Positions 7,769 to 17,404 of a DNA stretch of 64,000 bases are shown here, in pieces (the first letter of the stretch is position 1; each line of letters begins with the position of its first letter). Position numbers and translations under genes: made by a program. The notes beneath the pieces were generated by a model that worked only from the letters and a program-made list of their open reading frames with translations, searched no databases and was not told the origin of the DNA. The DNA comes from Catenovulum sediminis (GTDB lineage: Bacteria; Pseudomonadota; Gammaproteobacteria; Enterobacterales; Alteromonadaceae). The DNA lies in assembly GCF_040270295.1 (NCBI RefSeq), contig NZ_JBELOE010000217.1. The stretch is one strand, 5' to 3'.

Positions 7769-9085
7769 CTAAACGCTTTCGGATGTTTTACATTGCACAC
7801 TCTTATCATCTCGCTTGCCTACAAAGGTCAAAGCTAAACAAGAGGTTTGCGCCAGAATAACAACTCTTAGCGGTGCAATTATCGGATCAATCACTATAAA
7901 TAAAACCAATACCGCATCAAGAGGTAAACTGAGCGGTATTAGAACCAGTCCTAACATTGATAACATCACAATTCCGGATGATCCGGCAGTTGCAAAGCCT
8001 GCGATTATTGCGCCCAGAAATACAGTCAAAACAACTTCAACTGTCATATCTACATTATACAGTTGACACACAAAAATAGATGCGATGGAAAAATAGACAA
8101 CCGGTCCAGAACGACACAAGGTGAAAGCTAAAGGTACAACCAGATCCACTGTATCTTTCTCGTACTTGAAGTTTTCATGCATGACTTTCATTGCTGAAGG
8201 CAATGCAGCCAAACCGTTTGATGTTGCTAAAGCAACCATTAACGGCTCTTTCATTTTACCAAAAGCACCTAAATAGTCTTTCGTATTTAACCCAATCAAA
8301 AACAAACAAAGCACGAAGATCAAACCAAAAGAAAGCAAAATCCAAGGCACGAAAGCCATCATAGCAACTAAAATATCTAGCCCTACCGAGGAAACATTTG
8401 CCGCAATTAGCCCGCACAAACCAAATGGCAATAAATACATTAACCATGTCATCACCATCGTAAATGAGCTATATATAGCATGTAAGGTTTCTAAAATAGG
8501 AAGCGATGTAGTTTTACCAAGCGAGCCCACAGCTAAACCAAAGATTACTGCGAAAAATAAGACTTTTAAGTTATCTCCGCTGCTTAATGACTGAAAAATA
8601 TTTTCAGGCACTAAACTAAAAAAAAAGTCCTTCAGCAGAGACTGGGATTCTGGACTTTCATAAGGCTGAAATAAATAAACTTCTAAATCAGGACCACCAG
8701 AACTTTGAATAATGTCTCCCAATGCATGCGTACTTTGCTGGTCTAAATTACTGCCCGGTTGCCCCAGTAAACCAACAGCTAACCCAACGGCGCTACATAA
8801 AAGCATAACGATTAAAAAAACCAACAGAATTTTCTTTATGATACCTCTAGTGGAGCTGGATTTTGATAGTTTCGCTATTGCAACCGATATCGCTGTAATC
8901 AGTATTGGCAAAATACACATTTTTAATATATTTAGATACAACGTGCCGATTGGCGCAACAATATCAACATAATCAGGTAGAAACAAACCAATAAAAATAC
9001 CAATTGATGCACTGATTAAAATAGCCCAACCACTTTTCAGAAAAGACAAAGAGAACATATTTTTCACAAAAATTTCCTTAGCCAA
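7769..9085 (-). CDS. Dicarboxylate/amino acid:cation symporter (DAACS family)
   Basis: This 438-residue inner-membrane protein follows the GltP/DctA fold: about eight membrane segments plus re-entrant loops, with the serine-rich hairpin degenerate, the substrate motif region VALATSNGLAALPSAMKV, and FATAGSSGIVMLSML near the C-terminus. It imports C4-dicarboxylates or acidic/neutral amino acids with Na+ or H+. It lies within the RiPP operon, 6 bp after the binding-protein gene and 38 bp before tfuA. Why an uptake carrier sits inside a peptide export operon is unclear; supply of a biosynthetic substrate or sensing of a signal are both possible. Confidence 0.85.
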   Translation of the reverse strand: MAKEIFVKNMFSLSFLKSGWAILISASIGIFIGLFLPDYVDIVAPIGTLYLNILKMCILPILITAISVAIAKLSKSSSTRGIIKKILLVFLIVMLLCSAVGLAVGLLGQPGSNLDQQSTHALGDIIQSSGGPDLEVYLFQPYESPESQSLLKDFFFSLVPENIFQSLSSGDNLKVLFFAVIFGLAVGSLGKTTSLPILETLHAIYSSFTMVMTWLMYLLPFGLCGLIAANVSSVGLDILVAMMAFVPWILLSFGLIFVLCLFLIGLNTKDYLGAFGKMKEPLMVALATSNGLAALPSAMKVMHENFKYEKDTVDLVVPLAFTLCRSGPVVYFSIASIFVCQLYNVDMTVEVVLTVFLGAIIAGFATAGSSGIVMLSMLGLVLIPLSLPLDAVLVLFIVIDPIIAPLRVVILAQTSCLALTFVGKRDDKSVQCKTSESV

Positions 9086-9091
9086 AAGAGA

Positions 9092-9991
9092 TTATCCTTT
9101 AGTATTTTTTGAGATAACCATTAATATTTCATCATAGTTCTCAAGCACTCTATCCGCAGTTAAATCCAAATTTAGCGAATCGATATAAAAATCTAAAAGC
9201 TGCTTTAACGTATAGTTATTCCAAGCAACCGCAATTCCTTTATAGTCACGTGTATCTTTTAAAACAACAGTTAACAAATTCAGTGCATCTTTACTGCTAT
9301 TCTTCATATACTTTTTAATCTCAACTTCGTCTCTGTAAGCTGCTGTAATCTCTCCTTTTATGGCTGCAGAAACTACGTCATCCCAAGATGAATATTCTTG
9401 AATTTCCATCTTGGGAAAAAACTTACGTGCATATGTTTCATAAGACGAATTACCAATAACGCCGATTTTCCCTTTTAACTTCTGTATAATAGCCTCTCGA
9501 GGTTTGCCTTTTAACTGTTCGGCTAAAGCTAAACGATTTACGAGTAAACCGTGATGGAGCTCAATGTATGGCTTCGTAAAAAGTACCTTTTTAACTCGAT
9601 TGAAGGTAATGCTCAGTTTACAAATTGCTACATCAGCTTCTCGCCTATAAACTCGGTCAACAACCTCTTGAAACGATTGGCTATCGCGATTAAACCGTAC
9701 ATCAACCCCTAAGAGCTTTGCAAAACCTCGAATAATCTCAACATCAACTCCCGCCAAATCACCATTTTCATCTTTAAAATAAAATGGAGGGGTGTCACGC
9801 GCGTACATAGCAACATCCAACACTCCTTTGTTGATAATTTTTTGAATGTCGCTTGGTGCAATTGATTTACTTTCTAGCTTAGTCACATCATTCGCTAAGC
9901 TAGCCGCTGAGTACAATATAAGGATTGAACAGAGGCTATACAGCAGGGCGTTAATCTGTAATTTTTTAATTATATTCACAACAGTTTCCAT
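9092..9991 (-). CDS. Periplasmic amino-acid-type solute-binding protein (SBP_bac_3)
   Basis: This 299-residue protein has an N-terminal signal peptide (hydrophobic INALLYSLCSILILYSAASLA) and a family 3 solute-binding domain: VLDVAMYARDTPPFYFKDENG, LAGVDVEIIRGFAKLLGV, EADVAICKLSITFNRVKKVLFTKPY and GKIGVIGNSSYETYA. Such proteins bind amino acids or small carboxylates. No cognate ABC permease lies nearby; instead it is flanked by a porin and a DAACS symporter. The start overlaps the porin stop by one base (TAATG). It may feed the symporter, or act as a free periplasmic sensor. Confidence 0.82.
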   Translation of the reverse strand: METVVNIIKKLQINALLYSLCSILILYSAASLANDVTKLESKSIAPSDIQKIINKGVLDVAMYARDTPPFYFKDENGDLAGVDVEIIRGFAKLLGVDVRFNRDSQSFQEVVDRVYRREADVAICKLSITFNRVKKVLFTKPYIELHHGLLVNRLALAEQLKGKPREAIIQKLKGKIGVIGNSSYETYARKFFPKMEIQEYSSWDDVVSAAIKGEITAAYRDEVEIKKYMKNSSKDALNLLTVVLKDTRDYKGIAVAWNNYTLKQLLDFYIDSLNLDLTADRVLENYDEILMVISKNTKG

Positions 9992-11160
9992 TAGAATGTG
10001 AACGCAGCACTAAACTGCAATCGCTCAACATCACCACGTTCATCATTCACAACCTTACGGCTTGCTCGACTATATTCAATCCCTAATTTTAACTGCGAAA
10101 CTGGCTGGTAAATTAAATTGGTATGCATCGAGGTAAAGACTTTTTTAAGTGATTCATTTGAAGCAGTTAACAATTGCTTATCCCAATCAATCTTTAAATA
10201 TCCAAAACTGATATTTGAGCGCCAATTGTCACTAAAACGCCGCTGATAAGAAAAATACCCACCATAACTCGTTTGCAAGTTTACTTTTTGGTTAGAAATA
10301 AAAGCCGCTGAATTTGCCCCTTCTTGCAAATAACGCCCAATGCCTTCGCCATAACCCACATTAAACTTAACCATATCTAAAGCACTGACCTTTACTTTCC
10401 CTGATGTACTTACTCCGAGAGCAAAAGAATTGTCGGACATTTGTCCATCATGCATTCCAATGTCTCGGACGACACTTTGGAAGGACAAATGACCAAATTT
10501 ATCTAAGTATTTTGCACTAAATGTAACATCAGGAGAGCGATCATAAGAATTTTTACGAACGGCATTATCCCCATCAACAAAATCAGATTCAGGGTTTTCT
10601 AATGCAATTGCATAAACAAAGTTATCGGCTTTGGTTGTATATCTTATTTGTGCTTGCCGAATCAGAGATTGACCTGTGTCATTTGCAAAGTCGAGTGTTT
10701 CAGGGTATGACTTGTAGTCTGTAAAATTTGACCATGCTTGCCCAAACAGCCAACCATTCCAGCTAATATGCGCGTGCCTTAATCTAAGCTTCACCGAATT
10801 TGAAATGACTTCTGAGCCTGCCGCACTATTTGTACCGTCGCCAAAAAAGTCGACTTCTACAAACGATGTTATTTTTCCTTTATTTGTCGATGTTGTAGCC
10901 TTTGCATTAAACTTCGACTGTTTTGCATGAAAACGTGTATGCCCATCTGCAGCATCACCATTTAAAGGAATGGCAGTGTAATGAATACGATCACCAGTTT
11001 TCACGCCTAGATCATGGATTGCGTCAAATTTAATCATGCCACCAAATGAAAACTCGGTGCTTATTACAGACAGCGCTTGTTTGTCTGTATTTTTACTTTG
11101 AACTTGGGCTGTCGTTAAAGATAAACCCGCAAGAATGACAAAACTAACAATATTTTTCAT
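9991..11160 (-). CDS. DcaP-like outer-membrane porin
   Basis: This 389-residue protein has a signal peptide (MKNIVSFVILAGLSLTTAQVQS) and alternating beta strands throughout, ending in the outer-membrane signature LQFSAAFTF. The motifs FGGMIKFDAIHD, FHAKQSKFNAKAT, RLRHAHISWNGWLFGQAWSNFTD and ETLDFANDTGQ match DcaP-type porins, which admit dicarboxylates and other small acids. It lies between two binding-protein genes and upstream of the DAACS symporter, forming an outer-membrane-to-cytoplasm uptake set. Family assignment is from motif memory; the substrate is inferred. Confidence 0.75.
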   Translation of the reverse strand: MKNIVSFVILAGLSLTTAQVQSKNTDKQALSVISTEFSFGGMIKFDAIHDLGVKTGDRIHYTAIPLNGDAADGHTRFHAKQSKFNAKATTSTNKGKITSFVEVDFFGDGTNSAAGSEVISNSVKLRLRHAHISWNGWLFGQAWSNFTDYKSYPETLDFANDTGQSLIRQAQIRYTTKADNFVYAIALENPESDFVDGDNAVRKNSYDRSPDVTFSAKYLDKFGHLSFQSVVRDIGMHDGQMSDNSFALGVSTSGKVKVSALDMVKFNVGYGEGIGRYLQEGANSAAFISNQKVNLQTSYGGYFSYQRRFSDNWRSNISFGYLKIDWDKQLLTASNESLKKVFTSMHTNLIYQPVSQLKLGIEYSRASRKVVNDERGDVERLQFSAAFTF

Positions 11161-11180
11161 ATATTCAAAACCTGCATTTT

Positions 11181-12329
11181 TTAATCGACCGCACCAATAG
11201 ATACAAACCTGTTATTCACAACTTTTCTGAGATACATCGGCTTATCAATAGGCTCTCCATTTTCACTAAAAGTTAATTTTCCAGTTGTTCCAGGAAATTG
11301 CTCAATTGAGTGTAATTGTTCGACAACAGTATCTCTATCAACTGATCCCGTTTTCTCAATGCTCTCTATTAGTAACGCCAACGCATCATATCCTAGAGCT
11401 GCGGATGCGCTAGGCTCTGCTTCAAACTCAGCCGTGTATCTTTCATAAAACAACTGAGACTCATTGAAAGCAGTCTGATCGTAAAAAGTAGCAACAACCA
11501 GTTCCCCTTGGTCACCTAACTCTGCATCTAGCAACAATGTTGAATCAACCCCCCCACTTGCAACTATAGGCTTCTCTATACCCGCATTGCGAATCGCTTG
11601 TATTGCTCTTAGACCATTTGGCATAGTACCAGCGACTAAAATTGAGTCAAAATCATAATACTCAGTCCAACTTTCAATGACCTGCTTGTGGTTATCACCA
11701 GACGTATCAAATGAACGACGGGAGACAATATCAACCTTTTGTTGTATCGCTGCTATTTCAAATGCATTGGCAATATCTTGCCCGTAAACATTGTCAACGT
11801 AGTACAACAAAACGCGTTGATAATTATTGTTTCGAAAATAGCTAACTAATCTTTTACCCTGCTCTTCATTATTAGACAACATTCTAAAAACACTTTTATG
11901 CTGTTGCTGTGTCAATTCTACGGCTGAAGAACCAGGTGTTATCATAATCAAACCGGAAGAATCATATGTGGTTGAAGTCGGTATTGATATATACGAATCT
12001 AAATGCCCAATAACCGCAAAAATACTTTTATCTGCTGCTATTTCTTCAGCTATCAACAATCCTTCGTTAATGTCTCTGAAATCATCAAACTTTTTCAGTT
12101 CAATCTTTCGGCCTAAGACCCCTCCACTCTTATTAACCTCCTTCGCGGCCAGCTCGACGCCATTAAACATATCGATTTTGCTTTTACTATGAGGCCAAGC
12201 AACAGCAATGACTAACCGTTCAGTGTCGTTATGAATGCTATCAATTCGATCCTGATAGGCCCTTTTCTCACCACAACTGGCAAGCAAACATACAAATACA
12301 AAATATTTAACTAACTTAATAGCATTCAT
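11181..12329 (-). CDS. Leu/Ile/Val-type substrate-binding lipoprotein
   Basis: This ~382-residue protein has a lipobox (VCLLASC) and a type 1 periplasmic-binding fold: LVIAVAWPHSKSK, FNGVELAAKEVNKSGGVLGRKIEL, AVIGHLDSYISIPTSTTYDSSGLIMITPGSSA, VDNVYGQDIANAF and SAALGYDALALLIESIE. I prefer the ATG at 12329 because AAGGA lies 8 bp upstream; an ATG at 12338 would overlap that site. It starts just after the NHLM transporter stop. No LivHMGF permease genes are present. It likely binds a branched or aliphatic amino acid or peptide; regulatory sensing of the secreted product is one possibility. Confidence 0.82.
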   Translation of the reverse strand: MNAIKLVKYFVFVCLLASCGEKRAYQDRIDSIHNDTERLVIAVAWPHSKSKIDMFNGVELAAKEVNKSGGVLGRKIELKKFDDFRDINEGLLIAEEIAADKSIFAVIGHLDSYISIPTSTTYDSSGLIMITPGSSAVELTQQQHKSVFRMLSNNEEQGKRLVSYFRNNNYQRVLLYYVDNVYGQDIANAFEIAAIQQKVDIVSRRSFDTSGDNHKQVIESWTEYYDFDSILVAGTMPNGLRAIQAIRNAGIEKPIVASGGVDSTLLLDAELGDQGELVVATFYDQTAFNESQLFYERYTAEFEAEPSASAALGYDALALLIESIEKTGSVDRDTVVEQLHSIEQFPGTTGKLTFSENGEPIDKPMYLRKVVNNRFVSIGAVD

Positions 12330-12340
12330 TATATACATCC

Positions 12341-15226
12341 TTAAACTTTCTGACGTTTGGCAAGCTCAGCAAAATATCCATTTAAGCTAATCAATTCATC
12401 ATAAGTACCGTCTTCCACAATTTTCCCTTTATGCATATAGAGGATCCTATCTGCATTCTTGATTGTACTTAGCCGATGAGCAATCACAATTCGTGTAACA
12501 TTCAATTCATCTAAGCTTTTTGTCACCATAGCTTGCGTCTTGTTATCCAAAGCACTAGTCGCTTCATCAAAAAATAGCATATTAGGTTGGTGAACAATCG
12601 CTCGAGCGATCAAGATTCTCTGTACTTGTCCACCCGACATAACACCGTCAGAGACTAAAGTATGCATACCCATAGGCATTTTTTTGATATCTTCATCAAG
12701 TCCGCATTTACGAGCCGCTTCCCAAGCGTCTTTAATAGTCAATGAAGATGAGCCCACTATATTAGTGAATACATCTCCCGCCATAAGTCTACCTGATTGC
12801 AGTACAACCCCGATTTGTCTTCTAATAGAACTTATATCAACGGTATTGATATCTGTCCCGTCGAAAAATATATTACCCTTATTGGCTAATTGAAAGCCCA
12901 GCAGCAACTTTAATAAGGTTGATTTACCGGATCCAGAGCCCCCAACTAAAGCGACATACTCTCCGGCCTTAATTGACAAGTTAATATCTTGCAATACATA
13001 TGGCGCATTTTCCTCATATTTAAACGAAACATTACATATCTCTATATCACCTGAAAGTCGCGCAATACTTCTCTTGTCAAGACTTCGTTCTGGGACGCTC
13101 TCTAATATAGGTTTGGTATTTTCGTAAGTTGGTACAACACTTAAGACGGTTATAAATGCTTCTGCAAGCCCTAACATCCCAGCCAAAAAAGAAGCATATG
13201 CTGCAGTGAATGCCATAAATTCACCAACCGAGATAGATTCCTCATTCCATACAATAATTGAAAAGATGGCAATGCTGCTAATAAGGGGTAACACACTGTT
13301 GTATGTTGTTAATATATTCTTGATATTTTCAGCTCTAAAGGTCAGTGAAACCGAATCAAAAAACAAATCGCTCCACTTTACAAATGCCCTAGTTTCAGCA
13401 CCTGTATTTCTAAGCTTGGCAATGCCACTGAGTAATTGATTAGTTAAACTCGCGGATTTATTTGCGTTCTTAATCAATTCTCGTAATGGTTTGATCGTTA
13501 TATAATTAATACTAATATTGACAGCAACAGTGACCGTTACGATGAGAGTTGCAAGCCAAGCAAGGTTTGAGCTGTAATAAAATAAAAGAAAAAAGTAAAA
13601 AACAGAAAACACGCCACTGATAATAGCACTCGAAGTGGTACCAGATACAGCGCCAATGATCTGCGTAATGCCATTAGCCCGAGAGGCTAACTCACCAGCA
13701 CTATAGCGATGGAAAAAAGGCACAGGAAGAGCTAAAACACGGTCCCAAACGGCTGACTGAATAGCATGGTCTATACGACTTTGAAACCTTAGTGTAGCTA
13801 TTGCCCTTGTAATCAAGAACATCCCATTGGCTAAAGCTAAAGTAATCAACGCCGCCATAATAAAATACAGTTGATGTCGATCTGCTTCCGGAATAATGGT
13901 ATCGACAAGCTCCCCCATAGCAATTGGCGGCAACAACCCGATAATCGCGCCCAAGGCTCCAATCAACATAACAACGATGACATCTTTAGACCCTCCTTGC
14001 ATACCAAAACGAAATACATCAAAAAAATTCAATTTCCTGTCTGGAAAAGGACGGTAGAAAACACTCGCTTCCACCTGGAGCGACGCAGCAAATTCTTCTT
14101 TAACTTTAATCAGCTTGCCGCTTTCTACATCATATGCTTGATAGCCTTTGTTTGAACTATAAATCAAAGCCACCGGCTTACGACTTTCTTCAACAAAAGC
14201 TAATAAGGTACCATGATCGGCCGTCCACCAATTACCTCTTAGCAATACCCGACGAGATCGCCAACCGAAACTAGTTTCGATATCTGAAACTTTTAATTCG
14301 TCCCCTAGCTCTAAAAGGGCTTGGCTAACCTTAAATGGCAGTTTTTGTTGTGTTGCAATAAAATCACAGACGTCTAACAAAGGGTTATTATATTTACTGT
14401 GTTTTACTTTGTCTGTACCATTGAACAGGTTCGAAAATGAACGTAATGAAGCGTCAAATGCCCGCTTTTGCATTTCCTCTTGTTTAAATATCCGTGCTGT
14501 ATCTTTTTCATCCAACTGACAAAAAAATTGTGCGTAAATATTGGCAAGACTCGTATTATGCGAGGTGATAGCGTCGATATAATCATATTGAGAAATAAAA
14601 GAAGCAATAGAGTCGATTTCCAGCTTGACTTCTCGCTCTGGTTTTATAAACACATCATTTGAAATAAAAACAAAATCACTCTTCTCCTTTAATGCGTAAT
14701 CAAATCCGCAAAACATCAATTGCTCTGGGGCCGGTTCAAATTTGACAATAACAGGTTTGTCAATACAACTCACTGCACCTTGCTCATGAATAAGGCATTC
14801 AGAAGTGCTGGTTAATTTGTTCCCGCTGTGATTCGAACTACATAAAGGCAAATGTAGAATATCTAACCAATATTCTATTGCTTCACAGACTACCTTATGC
14901 GCAGTTGTATTTAACGATGATAATTGGTTTGCCGATATTTTGATCAACTGTGTGTTAGGCAAGCAAACAAAACACATGGCATGATTCTGTCCATGAGTAG
15001 AATGTCCAAATAAGAGCTGAGCTTCATTAACTCTCGCTATATGTGTTTTTCGACCCGCAACTTTCTTGTTTTTAGTTGTTGCAAAAAATAAATCTACCCC
15101 TCCTTTCACAACTAGATAAATATACTTTGGATCATTCAATAAGGTCGGGGTTGCCGAATGCTTGAATTCTTCGAACTCAAGCTCGCTTATCAGAGTCCGC
15201 ACCTCCTCTTTCACTACTCCTATCAT
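12341..15226 (-). CDS. NHLP-type ABC transporter, permease/ATPase without C39 domain
   Basis: This 961-residue exporter has an N-terminal ~400-residue region resembling a cyclic-nucleotide-binding-like fold, not a C39 peptidase, then a six-helix transmembrane domain (~410-700) and an ATPase domain (~720-961). ATPase motifs are GGSGSGKST (Walker A), the signature MSGGQVQRILIARA and MLFFDEATSALD (Walker B). This is the second-subunit type found beside peptidase-containing transporters in NHLP/Nif11 clusters. Its ATG overlaps the stop of the preceding C39 transporter (ATGA), so the two are probably made stoichiometrically and may form a heterodimer. Identity is secure from the architecture. Confidence 0.9.
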   Translation of the reverse strand: MIGVVKEEVRTLISELEFEEFKHSATPTLLNDPKYIYLVVKGGVDLFFATTKNKKVAGRKTHIARVNEAQLLFGHSTHGQNHAMCFVCLPNTQLIKISANQLSSLNTTAHKVVCEAIEYWLDILHLPLCSSNHSGNKLTSTSECLIHEQGAVSCIDKPVIVKFEPAPEQLMFCGFDYALKEKSDFVFISNDVFIKPEREVKLEIDSIASFISQYDYIDAITSHNTSLANIYAQFFCQLDEKDTARIFKQEEMQKRAFDASLRSFSNLFNGTDKVKHSKYNNPLLDVCDFIATQQKLPFKVSQALLELGDELKVSDIETSFGWRSRRVLLRGNWWTADHGTLLAFVEESRKPVALIYSSNKGYQAYDVESGKLIKVKEEFAASLQVEASVFYRPFPDRKLNFFDVFRFGMQGGSKDVIVVMLIGALGAIIGLLPPIAMGELVDTIIPEADRHQLYFIMAALITLALANGMFLITRAIATLRFQSRIDHAIQSAVWDRVLALPVPFFHRYSAGELASRANGITQIIGAVSGTTSSAIISGVFSVFYFFLLFYYSSNLAWLATLIVTVTVAVNISINYITIKPLRELIKNANKSASLTNQLLSGIAKLRNTGAETRAFVKWSDLFFDSVSLTFRAENIKNILTTYNSVLPLISSIAIFSIIVWNEESISVGEFMAFTAAYASFLAGMLGLAEAFITVLSVVPTYENTKPILESVPERSLDKRSIARLSGDIEICNVSFKYEENAPYVLQDINLSIKAGEYVALVGGSGSGKSTLLKLLLGFQLANKGNIFFDGTDINTVDISSIRRQIGVVLQSGRLMAGDVFTNIVGSSSLTIKDAWEAARKCGLDEDIKKMPMGMHTLVSDGVMSGGQVQRILIARAIVHQPNMLFFDEATSALDNKTQAMVTKSLDELNVTRIVIAHRLSTIKNADRILYMHKGKIVEDGTYDELISLNGYFAELAKRQKV

Positions 15227-17403
15227 TCTGCATTCACCATATCAAAGTACAACCCAGGTTGGGTTGTTAAAGATTCATGTGTGCCTCGCTCTGATATTTC
15301 GCCATCCTTGAGGACAATAATTTCGTCGCAATCCCTAATAGTACTCAATCGATGAGCAATAATCAGACATGTACAGCCTCTTTTTCGCAAGTTGTTATCA
15401 ATTTTCTTTTCAGTCGTTGGATCAAGAGCACTAGTTGCTTCGTCTAGGATTAAAATGCTAGGTTGCCTGATTAATGATCTAGCTATCTCTAGTCTTTGTA
15501 GTTGACCACCGCTAAAATTACCGCCACCTTCTCGAATTAAACTATCGTACGCCCCATCTCTGCTTGCTATCACATCATGTATTTCTGCATCTTTACAGGC
15601 TTGGATAATGACAGAATCAGGTATACTCCGATCCCACAGTGTTAAACTATCTCTGATTGTTCCTTCAAAAACACTAATTTTTTGATCAACCATAGCGATC
15701 GAATTAACGATCTGCACTCGACTCAGTTCAGTACGTGATTTACCATCAAATAATATTTCACCTTCCCAAGGTTGATACAAACCAATTACTAACTTCGATA
15801 CAGTCGACTTCCCACATCCTGATGTCCCCACTAACGCAACTCTACCACCTGGTTTAATCGACAAATTAAAATTATTTATAATAGGAGGTTCTACTTTACT
15901 ATAGCCAAATGTTAAGTTTTTAATATCTAAATAACCATTTAAACGAGGAGAATGGTTTTGTTCTGGGGAAGGCTTATAATGCGCCAACAGAGGATCTTGT
16001 TCGTATTTGAGGACATCATCGACACGCACCATGCTCCCAGAAAGAGTTTGCAATTGAGCTCCTAAACCAACAAGATTGTTTACAGGTGCAATAAACGCGG
16101 TCATCAATGCTTGAAATGCTGCTAATTCGCCGAGAGTTAACTCCCCATTCATTACGTATAAGCCACCAATGCCAATTATCAATGCTGTATTGACCGCTGT
16201 TAAAAATACAGGCAACGTATTCAAAAAGGCCTGTCGAGTTCGAATATTTTGGTTTGCGTTGAATACCTTAGCAAAATAACCAGACCACTGAGCAAAAAAG
16301 TCATTTTCTCTCCCGCTGGCTTTTAATGATTCAATAGATAACAACCCATTCATCGATGTACCAGCCAGTTTCCCACTATCTTGCTGTGAGCGCATATTCA
16401 TATCTTGGTTTTTTCGTGAAGTGAAACGTAAATAGAGAATATTAAGTGCTATAATGCAGCAACCCACTATAGTCAGTTTTACATTATAGAATAACAATAG
16501 CATCCCAAAGAAGAGTACTGCTACCATATCTAGCAACATTGAAATAAATTCCCTAGACATTAGCTGAGCTATAACACTATTGATACTTAAACGCGAAGCA
16601 ATATCACCAGGTGAACGCTGGTTAAAAAACAGAACCGGAAGATGTAGTATGTGCCATAAAAACTTAACTGATTCTGCTACCGAAATTTTGTTTTGTAGCC
16701 GAATCAAGTAGTATTCTTTGATCCAGTTTAATACTCCAACAACTATCGCAGTGGCTATCATCATCCAAATCAATGGGGTAAACCAGTCGTTTTGTTGTCC
16801 TATCAGAATATTATCAATGAATATTTTATTAAATACAGGAACCACTAATCCAGGTATAACAAGAGATAGCCCAACTAAGAACAAAAAAGCTACACTAAAC
16901 CAAGTATGATCTAATCGCCGAATTAACCCCAATAACATAGAAGGCGGTTTCCCATCCGCTACAAAATGCTCATCGGGTGATATTTCTAGACAGATTCCAG
17001 TATAGCTTTGATCAAATTCATCAAAGGTGACAGTTCGAGGCCCCGTAGCTGGGTCATTTAGATAGACAGTATCCCCGTTAATCCCTTCTAACACTAAAAA
17101 GTGGTTAAAGTTCCAAAAGACGATGACTGGAAACCTTTTTTCAACCAACTTTTGCGGTTCTAAACGAAAACCTTTTGCTTTTAATCCGTATGCTCTAGCA
17201 GCTTTCACCACATGTGAAGCTTTACTTCCATCACGTGAAACACCACATGCAACGCGCAACTCTTCTAAAGGTACAAATTTTTTATAATACCGCATAATAA
17301 TCCCAAGTGCAGCGGCACCGCATTCAACTGCTTCCATTTGCAAAACAGTCGGCGTACGCTTTCTTGGAATGTTAAAATGCTTGCTTTTATTTTCTTCTGA
17401 CAT
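15223..17403 (-). CDS. C39 peptidase-containing ABC exporter (NHLP family)
   Basis: This 726-residue protein combines an N-terminal C39 peptidase (VLQMEAVECGAAALGIIM, catalytic Cys28; NHFLVLEG with the catalytic His; YLNDPATGPR), a transmembrane domain (~165-460) and an ATPase (GTSGCGKST, FSGGQLQRLEIARSL, SILILDEATSALD). It is the expected protease that cuts the precursors after Gly73-Gly74 and exports the core across the inner membrane. It follows the HlyD gene with almost no gap. HlyD, this protein, the NHLM partner and TolC together make a complete type I secretion path. Confidence 0.93.
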   Translation of the reverse strand: MSEENKSKHFNIPRKRTPTVLQMEAVECGAAALGIIMRYYKKFVPLEELRVACGVSRDGSKASHVVKAARAYGLKAKGFRLEPQKLVEKRFPVIVFWNFNHFLVLEGINGDTVYLNDPATGPRTVTFDEFDQSYTGICLEISPDEHFVADGKPPSMLLGLIRRLDHTWFSVAFLFLVGLSLVIPGLVVPVFNKIFIDNILIGQQNDWFTPLIWMMIATAIVVGVLNWIKEYYLIRLQNKISVAESVKFLWHILHLPVLFFNQRSPGDIASRLSINSVIAQLMSREFISMLLDMVAVLFFGMLLLFYNVKLTIVGCCIIALNILYLRFTSRKNQDMNMRSQQDSGKLAGTSMNGLLSIESLKASGRENDFFAQWSGYFAKVFNANQNIRTRQAFLNTLPVFLTAVNTALIIGIGGLYVMNGELTLGELAAFQALMTAFIAPVNNLVGLGAQLQTLSGSMVRVDDVLKYEQDPLLAHYKPSPEQNHSPRLNGYLDIKNLTFGYSKVEPPIINNFNLSIKPGGRVALVGTSGCGKSTVSKLVIGLYQPWEGEILFDGKSRTELSRVQIVNSIAMVDQKISVFEGTIRDSLTLWDRSIPDSVIIQACKDAEIHDVIASRDGAYDSLIREGGGNFSGGQLQRLEIARSLIRQPSILILDEATSALDPTTEKKIDNNLRKRGCTCLIIAHRLSTIRDCDEIIVLKDGEISERGTHESLTTQPGLYFDMVNAE

Positions 17404-17404
17404 G

